From VRUE01 sp963753245 (GTDB taxonomy: Bacteria; Actinomycetota; Thermoleophilia; Solirubrobacterales; 70-9): DNA of 64,000 bases. The notes below the pieces were generated by a model. That model had not been told where the DNA came from. It saw nothing but the letters and a program-made list of their open reading frames with translations, and ran no database searches. Made by a program: the position numbers and the translations under genes. The stretch spans positions 924,607 to 988,606 of the forward strand of contig CAVWBK010000002.1 in assembly GCA_963753245.1 (NCBI GenBank), given 5' to 3'. This document shows, in pieces, positions 52,749 through 59,953 of the stretch (the first letter of the stretch is position 1; each line of letters begins with the position of its first letter).

Positions 52749-53504
52749 CTATGCGACGAGTAGATCGAACGCCTGCTCAGCCCTGACCAAATGCCCTCGG
52801 TCGAACAGATCGGTGAGCGAGGGATCGGTGAAGTTCAGCTCGTCCGCGACATCGGCAAGCCACTTCTTCTCCTTTTCTGTCAATTCACCGATGGTCGCCA
52901 AACCACGCGGATCATCGACGAGGCTCAATAGGACGAGGAGATCCTGGCGGTCTGATTCGAACTTGTCCCGCCTGTGCTTGGCAACAACCCTCGCCTTGAT
53001 CAGAATTGCGCCAAGCAAACTGGGTCGTCGCATGGGGACGGCTGATTCTTTTGCGAGAGCGATCCAAACGACCTCGGTGCGACGAAGCGCTTGGGTCCCC
53101 CCAGGGACCTGAAAGGTCTTGAACTCACCGACCGTCTGAGGGTCTGCCCTCAGACCGTCGGGGCCCAGAATCTCTATCAACTCTCCGTCAACATGGAACT
53201 GGTAGCCAAGGTCTGGGTCTGAGCGAGGTGGCTCGGCCATAGTGCCGCCAAGACCTTCCAAGGTCGCCGCGATCTTTTGAGTCATCTGCGGCCGACGGCG
53301 AGCGTTGCCGAGTACATCGATATCGGCTGTGAGTCGCGTATCGCGGTCGTGCTCAAGGGCGTGAAGTTGGACCATCAAACCGCCGACAAGAGTCCAATCC
53401 TCGGTCTCTCCTAGTGCCTGTGCCACCTCGAGAGCCTTGGCCCAAAGAATGGTGGCGTCCTCACTTGGCGGGTCGATTTGTAGTGGAGTCTGCTTGTCGA
53501 ACAT
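52749..53504 (-). CDS. AbiEii-like nucleotidyltransferase toxin
   Basis: 251 residues. Nucleotidyltransferase core: L-V-G-G-L-M-V-Q-L-H-A-L then R-L-T-A-D-I-D-V-L near residue 57 (the D-x-D metal site), with K-A-R-V-V-A-K-H-R-R-D-K near residue 190. This fits AbiEii/MNT-type toxins that transfer nucleotides to tRNA. It starts 12 bp after the helix-turn-helix gene, matching the antitoxin-first AbiE order. The pair would be a type IV-like abortive-infection module. Confidence 0.75.
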   Translation of the reverse strand: MFDKQTPLQIDPPSEDATILWAKALEVAQALGETEDWTLVGGLMVQLHALEHDRDTRLTADIDVLGNARRRPQMTQKIAATLEGLGGTMAEPPRSDPDLGYQFHVDGELIEILGPDGLRADPQTVGEFKTFQVPGGTQALRRTEVVWIALAKESAVPMRRPSLLGAILIKARVVAKHRRDKFESDRQDLLVLLSLVDDPRGLATIGELTEKEKKWLADVADELNFTDPSLTDLFDRGHLVRAEQAFDLLVA

Positions 53505-53516
53505 CTTGGAGAGTGC

Positions 53517-54224
53517 TCAGGAGGATCGGCCGAGCGAGCGAGCGACTTCGCGATCGATCCGGGCCAGCGCCTTTCGTCCTGCGCTGGCTGAACGAGGGTC
53601 AAATTCCTCGGCGAGGTCAAGGGCAACGGCGGCTTGGGGAGCCAGCTTTAGACCATCGAGAAATCCCCAGGCCTCCGCCGGCACCAGCCGAAGGCGAACA
53701 TTGCCATCTGGCCCGCTTGAGACAAGAGCGTGTCTCGACACAAATCGCTTCACCTCACTGGCTTCGATGTAGCCATCGACCTCACGGCCGGCGACCAGCT
53801 CACGGCGTCGCGGTTCTGCGCTCACTCCAGAGAGGACCAGGGCGGGATCCTTCTGCAGATGGCTCAGCTCCCCCGGGTGAGACCTGAACTGCTGGATCTC
53901 GGCTCGATGGCCCAGACGCGGCGCGATCCGTCTAAGCCCCTCCATGGCCAGCGCCCTCTTCAGCCGGGATCGATTGCTCGGGTCGATGCCGTTGACTTCT
54001 TCTCCAGAGGCCAGGCGCAAGAGCACCCAGGCATTCCGTGGAGAGAAGCGTCTCCCCTCGAGGGAGCCGTTTCTGCGCCGTCGCTCAAGCGCGGCTCGCT
54101 CGACGAACCAGCGATCCCCAAGCTTTTCGGCAGAGAGCTGGCCATCAGCAGCCATTGCCCGAACTCGGGCCGGACTTAGATCCAATGCCTCAGCTGCTTC
54201 GGGAATCGATACCGGTTCAACCAT
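53517..54224 (-). CDS. AbiEi-like antitoxin/regulator with N-terminal HTH
   Basis: 235 residues. N-terminal excisionase-like HTH: V-S-I-P-E-A-A-E-A-L-D-L-S-P-A-R-V then L-G-D-R-W-F-V-E, with a winged-helix-like or unknown domain after it (residues about 60-235). It begins 7 nt downstream of a TATAGT hexamer, so the mRNA is probably leaderless, and an array of AATAGTT half-sites lies in its promoter. First gene of the toxin-antitoxin pair. Confidence 0.7.
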   Translation of the reverse strand: MVEPVSIPEAAEALDLSPARVRAMAADGQLSAEKLGDRWFVERAALERRRRNGSLEGRRFSPRNAWVLLRLASGEEVNGIDPSNRSRLKRALAMEGLRRIAPRLGHRAEIQQFRSHPGELSHLQKDPALVLSGVSAEPRRRELVAGREVDGYIEASEVKRFVSRHALVSSGPDGNVRLRLVPAEAWGFLDGLKLAPQAAVALDLAEEFDPRSASAGRKALARIDREVARSLGRSS

Positions 54225-54230
54225 TGGCAG

Positions 54231-54283
54231 AACTATAGCGCCAACACAATAGTTGCATTAACTATTTTCTCGACGCAATAGTT
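54231..54283 (-). promoter_or_regulatory. Promoter and operator array of the AbiE-like pair
   Basis: Half-sites AACTATA (54231), AATAGTT (54248), AACTATT (54260) and AATAGTT (54277) alternate in orientation with 10-, 5- and 10-bp gaps. The middle two make a perfect 19-bp inverted repeat. The first overlaps TATAGT on the minus strand, a likely -10 seven bases before the ATG. Confidence 0.6.
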
Positions 54284-54359
54284 GTTTCAAACAAAACGAG
54301 GAGGAATCTTTTTTGGTGGCTCAGTTGAGTAGGAGTGTCCGGATGCCGAAGAAGGGCTT

Positions 54360-54660
54360 GTGAGAGCGAGCATCCATCGCGGAGCCGACGAGGTGGGCGG
54401 CTCCTGCGTGGAGGTGGAGTCGAATAGCGGCGATCGCCTCGTGCTCGACCTGGGACTGCCGCTCTCGGCCGACCCAAGCGAGGAGGTTGCGCTGCCGACG
54501 ATCGAGGGGCTGGACGGCGGCGACCCGACCCTGCGCGGGGTCCTCGTCTCCCACGGGCACCCCGACCACTACGGGCTGATCGGCTCGATCTCCCGGGAGG
54601 TCCCGCTCTACATGGGAGAGGCAGCCTCCCGCATCCTGCGCGAGGCAAGCTTCTTTACCC
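54360..54660 (+). pseudogene. Truncated metallo-beta-lactamase-fold hydrolase
   Basis: GTG 54360 onward: I-H-R-G-A-D-E-V-G-G-S-C-V-E-V, L-V-L-D-L-G-L-P-L, L-V-S-H-G-H-P-D-H-Y-G (the H-x-H-x-D-H zinc site) and I-L-R-E-A-S-F-F-T-P. This is the first third of an MBL-fold, RNase J-like exonuclease/hydrolase. Beyond F-F-T-P the sequence is unrelated, and the remaining ~300 residues are missing, so the gene was cut by an insertion or deletion near 54660. Confidence 0.75.
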
Positions 54661-54978
54661 CGCAGGCAAATTTGCAGCTTTGGTGCACGGTTGTTCTTGT
54701 CGCGCGTTCCTCATTCCTCGAGAGGTTGACTGTCCCTCGGGAGGGGTGGCGGGTTCGAACTTTGATCGGAGCGCGAATCCTGACTCCGTCCTCGGGGGTT
54801 GATCATTGTCATCAGGAACATTGCAGCTAGTCGATGGCGGCAGTTTGCATGAAGAGACTTGGATTCTCAAGGGGCCAAAAGAAAGAATCATCACGGCTAT
54901 TCCCTCGACTGGGGGACGGCTGGCATAAGGGGATGAAGGTGACATCGCCACCGCGCGGGAATCGGGCAGGATGCCCAT
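54661..54978. other. Intergenic, no gene
   Basis: Unrelated sequence after the truncated hydrolase. No domain, and no ribosome binding site clearly tied to a frame other than the HEPN gene. Confidence 0.4.
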
Positions 54979-55980
54979 ATGGACGATTCCGATCTGCAGA
55001 CCCTTGGCCCGGCGATTCGATCCGGCGTCCCCCTTTCAGCCCTCGCCGTCCATGCCCGTTGGTGGCAGATGGAGCGGTATTTAAGGGAGATCGTCTATAC
55101 GGAATTGCGGGCGGCGCTCGGCTCCGTCTGGACCGAAGAGCTGGACGCCGTCGTTCCGAAGCGGGCCGCCGATGACCAGATCAACAGCTATATGGCCACG
55201 GCCGATGCCGACGAAGTCCTTGCCTACGCCGATGCCAGCGTCCTGTTCAAGCTGATCGATAGGCACTGGGATTGGTTTGAGCCGATTCTCTTACCGAAAG
55301 CACGCTGGGACGGCCTTGTCGACACGCTGCGCCATATCCGCCATCGCTCAGCACACTGCCGACGCCCTCATCGCGATGACCTCGGTCGCCTCGAGCAGGC
55401 CTTGCGCGATCTTGAAGCCGGGGCGCGGCGTTTCTACGGCAGCTACGGCAGCGTGGACTGGGCTCGTCAGGGCAAGGACCCGCTAATCAAGGCCTGGGTT
55501 GACGAGCGCCATGAGGCTGCCGCCCGCCTCATAGAGCACTGTTCCCGGAACTATGGGACGACCTTCCGCCTCGGTCACAGTCTCCGACCGTGGGCGAGTG
55601 AGCCGGAGAACGACGACTCGATCAGCGGCACCAGCGGGATCCTTTGGCAATCGACGCTGATCCTCGGCGAAACCAGGACTGACCCCGAAACTCTCTGGGC
55701 GGCCCTTAGCGAAGAGACGCGGGACTTGGTCGTCCATTGCCTATTCGGTGAACACTCAGTCGACACGACCTTTGCCGCCACTGATGACCCGGGACGAATC
55801 GCCGACGCCATCGGGGAGATCTTTGATGCCACGATCTCGACTCGGCCACTGGGGCCGGCTCCGGGGATTTCAGACCCACCATTAAGCGCCGAGCACTTGC
55901 CGCCCAAAGCGCAGCTCAACAGCGCGTTGGCCTTATTCGATCCCCTGAACCCAGGCGCCTTCACACTGTTCTCTGCGTAG
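54979..55980 (+). CDS. HEPN-domain protein (Swt1-like), probable ribonuclease
   Basis: 333 residues. The helical domain at about 20-165 resembles Swt1-like HEPN: W-W-Q-M-E-R-Y-L-R-E-I-V-Y-T-E-L near residue 28, and R121-H-R-S-A-H126, which fits the RxxxxH catalytic motif of HEPN RNases. The C-terminal half (about 180-333) is unrecognised. HEPN proteins cleave RNA in toxin-antitoxin and abortive-infection systems. It is convergent with the res-mod-DUF3883 operon, with 186 bp between stops, so a functional link is possible but unproven. Confidence 0.7.
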   Translation: MDDSDLQTLGPAIRSGVPLSALAVHARWWQMERYLREIVYTELRAALGSVWTEELDAVVPKRAADDQINSYMATADADEVLAYADASVLFKLIDRHWDWFEPILLPKARWDGLVDTLRHIRHRSAHCRRPHRDDLGRLEQALRDLEAGARRFYGSYGSVDWARQGKDPLIKAWVDERHEAAARLIEHCSRNYGTTFRLGHSLRPWASEPENDDSISGTSGILWQSTLILGETRTDPETLWAALSEETRDLVVHCLFGEHSVDTTFAATDDPGRIADAIGEIFDATISTRPLGPAPGISDPPLSAEHLPPKAQLNSALALFDPLNPGAFTLFSA

Positions 55981-56166
55981 ACCCTGCTCAGGGTGAGCCA
56001 CGGCCGGCATTCCGATTGTTCCCTGCAAATCGACGCTGGAGAATGGTCGCTGCGCCCAACAGAGCTGGTCGGATGGTCACCGCCTGGCTGGGTCGATTCG
56101 TGGCGAGCTCTTCGAATAGTCGATGGGTCAAGGCCAGAACCCGCGACCGGCGGAGTCCTGACGAAA

Positions 56167-57342
56167 TTAAACGGTGACCTTCCAAACCGAAGGGACCCGA
56201 CTGATCTCGGCGTTCTCAAGCCGGGCATGCGGATCGGTGATCCACGTCACGCTTGGCCCTTCGTTGACCGTCGTCACCCGCGCGATGACATATCGCTTGG
56301 ACTTGTCCTTGGCGACACGCCACTCATTCGCGCTCATCTCGAAGGTTGAAGAGCCTCCGCTCGTAGACTTCACCTCGACGAACCTATCGCCGCCGTCCGC
56401 CTCAAACGAATGGATGTCATAGCCGAGACTTGTGTCTTCCTGGGCCACCCAAAGCACTTGCTCCGCTAGATCCGGCCGGCCGGCTTCCCTTAGTCGTTCT
56501 CTCTCTCCGTCGAGGACGAATTCCTCGCCACGAATGCCGTTGTCTTCCTGACGCTTGAGGATTTCCCGAAGTTTCTGCGGCGAAGTCTTGCGTCTTGCGG
56601 GGTCGCCCTTCTCTGCACGCTCCACGTCCGTGTCGCTCGCCGACGTCCCTAAAGGGACGCTGTACGACCTGCTCAACATGATGGTCTTCCCATCCGGAGC
56701 CCCATTGGGCGCCTTCAGAACTCGGCTGCCCGTGCGTCTCGGCGCCCCGGCGAACGCTCCCTTCCCTCCGTAGTTGCCGGCGTGTATCTCGTCGCAATTG
56801 AAGAGATACTCAGCCATCCGAACTGGCTCAAAAAAAGCATGTCGCTCGATCCCAAAGAGGAACGAATCGTAGGGCAAGGACACAACGCCGGATCGCTCAG
56901 CAAGTCGGAGCCCCTCGAGATTGAAAAAGCTTGTGGCATTGCTAGTCTCGCCGCCCTCGCCGAGTCGCCGCCGATCGAAGCCAACGAAGATATCGGTGTC
57001 AGGGTCGTAGCCGAGAACCACATCAGCCACTCCATCAAGAGGCTCGAGCCCGCTCTTGTAGGTCGTTGTGATCTCGATGCGGCGCTCGTCAGGCCGGGAG
57101 CGGCCGGTCTCGCCGACCTTATAGATCGAGATCCGAAATTCGGAAGTCAGATTTCCTGCTTCCAAACGCAGTAACTGCCGATTATAGGTCAACTTTTCGG
57201 GAGCGGCGTTGATCTTCCAGCCGCCAAGCAACAACCCATCAATGACACGACCAGCGTAATCACGACTGTCTCGAGTAACCGTGAACGTCACCCCGGATCG
57301 TTCGACGCTATAAGTCGAACACCTTCGTGACCTCGTCCCCAT
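56167..57342 (-). CDS. DUF3883 (NO VEIN-type) nuclease-like protein
   Basis: 391 residues if started at ATG 57342, which overlaps the methyltransferase end by 35 bp; a GTG about 50 bp downstream is an alternative. N-terminal domain (about 15-165) has I-E-I-T-T-T-Y-K-S-G-L and V-V-L-G-Y-D-P-D-T-D-I-F-V-G-F-D-R-R-R-L, a pattern I associate with restriction-linked proteins. The C-terminal DUF3883 domain (about 265-385) has G-Y-D-I-H-S-F then R-F-V-E-V-K-S-T, the D...E-x-K of a PD-(D/E)XK fold. Last gene of the res-mod operon; it may be an additional nuclease or specificity component. Confidence 0.8.
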   Translation of the reverse strand: MGTRSRRCSTYSVERSGVTFTVTRDSRDYAGRVIDGLLLGGWKINAAPEKLTYNRQLLRLEAGNLTSEFRISIYKVGETGRSRPDERRIEITTTYKSGLEPLDGVADVVLGYDPDTDIFVGFDRRRLGEGGETSNATSFFNLEGLRLAERSGVVSLPYDSFLFGIERHAFFEPVRMAEYLFNCDEIHAGNYGGKGAFAGAPRRTGSRVLKAPNGAPDGKTIMLSRSYSVPLGTSASDTDVERAEKGDPARRKTSPQKLREILKRQEDNGIRGEEFVLDGERERLREAGRPDLAEQVLWVAQEDTSLGYDIHSFEADGGDRFVEVKSTSGGSSTFEMSANEWRVAKDKSKRYVIARVTTVNEGPSVTWITDPHARLENAEISRVPSVWKVTV

Positions 57343-59953
57343 AGTGATTGATCACCTTTACAGCGATCCGCTTTCGCCCTGGGACTGAAAACGGCCGACT
57401 CACCGTTGTGTATAGGGATTCCCACTGAGATTCATTGATCTCAGCTGAGAGGGCGGACCTCAGCTTCTTATATGGATCGTTCGAACCGGTGAAGTATGCG
57501 TGCCTCACGAAGAAGCTTTCACCATTGTAGTTCGTATCAATGAACCAGCAGGCGATGCCGTCGGTGGAATCAGAACGGACCTCGCCGGTGCCTGGGTCAT
57601 AAACGTCAACCCCATGCAGAACCACGGTGATCTGCTCACCCTCACGGTTAATCGTGATATCTGGCTCACCGAATACCGTAAAAAGACTCGCCGCTCCACT
57701 CTTCTTGAGGAGATTGCGACCCATCGACAGGTCGGCGTTCATCTTGACGAGCAAGACAGGTAGTTTGCCGAGTTTCTGTTCCTGTTCTGCGACCGCCCAC
57801 TCTTCCCCCGGCTCCGGCGCGAACTCCCTGGCGGCCTCGCTGCTCGACGAGTCGAAAGCGAAGCCGCAAACCAAGAGAAGGTCCGCGCCCTCTCCTTTGA
57901 CTGCCTCCTTGGCGGCTTCCCTGACGAGATCGGGGCCAACGGTGCCGTACTCAGGTCCGATTGAGATTGCGACACGTTTGTTTGCCTCCTCCAAGTCGTA
58001 GCGCCCGTGCGCCTGGATTCGTTGCCCAGGAAACACTTCAATCGACTCGAAATCGATTCGATTGGCCTTCACTCGGCTCTGAACGCCTGAGGTCGCCAGA
58101 TTTTCGACGATCAGCTCAACGAAGCCGAGAGTCGAATCGTCCCCGCACGTCTGGTCAGTGAGATTCCGGTGGGGCGAGAGGCTCTCGACGGTGAAGGGCC
58201 CGGCGACGCGAACCTTCTTCGTGTCTTCGTAGGGTTGATCCACAATGCGCTCTCTCGTCGCATGCCGAGCGATTGCCTGTTTGGCTGCATCTGCATCTGG
58301 AGCCTCATCGAGATCCAGGTTACTGCCGATCGTGGAGGGGGAGATTCGTGGTTGCTCGCGAACAACGAATCCCATACGAACGTCGCGACCGGCTGAGGAG
58401 GAGGACTCCGGCGCCGCGTGACCCAAGATCTCAGACATTTTCAGGCGGCCTTGTTCGGAATCCCGCAAGAGATAATACGGATGACGAGCACCCATAATTC
58501 GCATTCGTGCAAGTGAAGCCGCAACCCGCGAGGTATCGATTGTTACCCATCGCCGCCCCCAACGCTCGGCCACGACTGCAGTCGTTCCACTCCCACACGT
58601 TGGGTCCAGCACCAAGTCGCCGGGCTCGGTCACCATCAACATGCAACGCTTAACAACCTCGTCATTTGTCTGAACTACGTAGACTGGGTCGGCTGCGCCA
58701 CCAAGCCCTGTCCAGACGTTCGAGATACGCCGGTACGGAAAATCGTCGAAGTACCGAACGAATCGCAGGCTGTTACCGACCTTGATGACGCGGCCGTTGG
58801 TGATCAGTCGTTCTAGGGACTCCTTCGTCATCCCCCACCAACGTCGGCCGGAGTCATAATCATGACCTTCGAACTCGAGCGTGTACTTGCTGCCGGGTCC
58901 AGGCTTTGTCAGCGATACGTCCATAAAGAGTCGACCTTCTCGAGGAATCGGCTCACCACCGGTCCGCTCCTTGCGGGTCAATCGACGGCGCTCTCCGTCT
59001 GGTGTCTCGACCCAGGTAAATCCGTCCGCGATTGCTTCAGACTCTTGGCGCTCCTGGAATAGAGGCTGGTAGCGGCTTTCCTCAGGATTCTTTGCGTACC
59101 AGAGAATATAGTCGAGTCGGGCTCCCATTCGACTAGTCGACTCGAGCCCTCCTGGGGCCTTTGTGAAGGCGATCTGACTGACGAAACTGTCCGCCCCGAA
59201 GACCTCGTCGAGGAGAGCGCGTACGAGATGGACGTTCTCGTCGCCGATCTGGACGAAGATGCCGCCGGACTCAGTAAGTAGGTCCCTGGCGACAGTGAGG
59301 CGATCACGTAGGTACGACAAATAAGAGTGAATGCCGTGCTCCCACGTATCGCGGAAGGCCTGAATCTGCTCAGGCTGGCGAGTAAGGTCGTCGAGACGCC
59401 CGTCCTTTACGTTTCTAGTATCCGAGGAGACTTGCCAATTGGAACGAAAACTCACCCCATATGGGGGGTCCATGTAGATCATTTGGACGGTGCCCTTGAG
59501 ATTCTCTCGCTCGGCGAGAGAGGTCATCACTAGCAGCGCATCTCCGACTATCAAACGGTTCGACCAATTTTGCTCGTGCTGATAGAAGTCGACGAGGTCC
59601 TCGAACTCGATTCCGTTGAAGTCGTCGAATAGCTGTAGCTCCGAGTTACCTTCAGCGTGATCTCCACGTCGTAGGTCTTCGATCAACGCCTGTGGGTGAA
59701 CTTTCTCGTGAATATAGATGGGAACGCTAAGAACGTTCAGGTCACCTTCATCATCTGAGTCCTTTCCCTGCCAGACGAGTTGAGGGTCAAACACCGCATC
59801 TCGCTCAGCGCGCCAGCGGGGGTATTGGATTGGGATGGGGCGCTTGTCGTCATCGTTCACAAACTCCCTCAACTCATCCGTTGGGATGTTCGTCCGCTTA
59901 TCGTGGTGCCTTAACGCATCAACCGGGACTCTCTCGCCGCGCTTGGTGGCCAC
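57308..59953 (-). CDS. Adenine-specific DNA methyltransferase (type III-like Mod)
   Basis: 881 residues from GTG 59953, which shares bases with the Res stop (TAGTG). Beta-class N6-adenine methyltransferase: D-P-P-Y at residues about 162-165 (I-Y-M-D-P-P-Y-G-V), target-recognition region about 190-420, and AdoMet motif I D-P-T-C-G-S-G-T-T at about 450-458 (V-L-D-P-T-C-G-S-G). About 350 extra C-terminal residues form a second region unlike classical Mod subunits. It would mark self DNA for the adjacent Res. Confidence 0.93.
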   Translation of the reverse strand: MATKRGERVPVDALRHHDKRTNIPTDELREFVNDDDKRPIPIQYPRWRAERDAVFDPQLVWQGKDSDDEGDLNVLSVPIYIHEKVHPQALIEDLRRGDHAEGNSELQLFDDFNGIEFEDLVDFYQHEQNWSNRLIVGDALLVMTSLAERENLKGTVQMIYMDPPYGVSFRSNWQVSSDTRNVKDGRLDDLTRQPEQIQAFRDTWEHGIHSYLSYLRDRLTVARDLLTESGGIFVQIGDENVHLVRALLDEVFGADSFVSQIAFTKAPGGLESTSRMGARLDYILWYAKNPEESRYQPLFQERQESEAIADGFTWVETPDGERRRLTRKERTGGEPIPREGRLFMDVSLTKPGPGSKYTLEFEGHDYDSGRRWWGMTKESLERLITNGRVIKVGNSLRFVRYFDDFPYRRISNVWTGLGGAADPVYVVQTNDEVVKRCMLMVTEPGDLVLDPTCGSGTTAVVAERWGRRWVTIDTSRVAASLARMRIMGARHPYYLLRDSEQGRLKMSEILGHAAPESSSSAGRDVRMGFVVREQPRISPSTIGSNLDLDEAPDADAAKQAIARHATRERIVDQPYEDTKKVRVAGPFTVESLSPHRNLTDQTCGDDSTLGFVELIVENLATSGVQSRVKANRIDFESIEVFPGQRIQAHGRYDLEEANKRVAISIGPEYGTVGPDLVREAAKEAVKGEGADLLLVCGFAFDSSSSEAAREFAPEPGEEWAVAEQEQKLGKLPVLLVKMNADLSMGRNLLKKSGAASLFTVFGEPDITINREGEQITVVLHGVDVYDPGTGEVRSDSTDGIACWFIDTNYNGESFFVRHAYFTGSNDPYKKLRSALSAEINESQWESLYTTVSRPFSVPGRKRIAVKVINHYGDEVTKVFDL

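Noticed and set aside
54740..54790. tRNA-like GGTTCGAAC word
   Set aside because: The flanking bases do not form a T-stem or acceptor stem on either strand.
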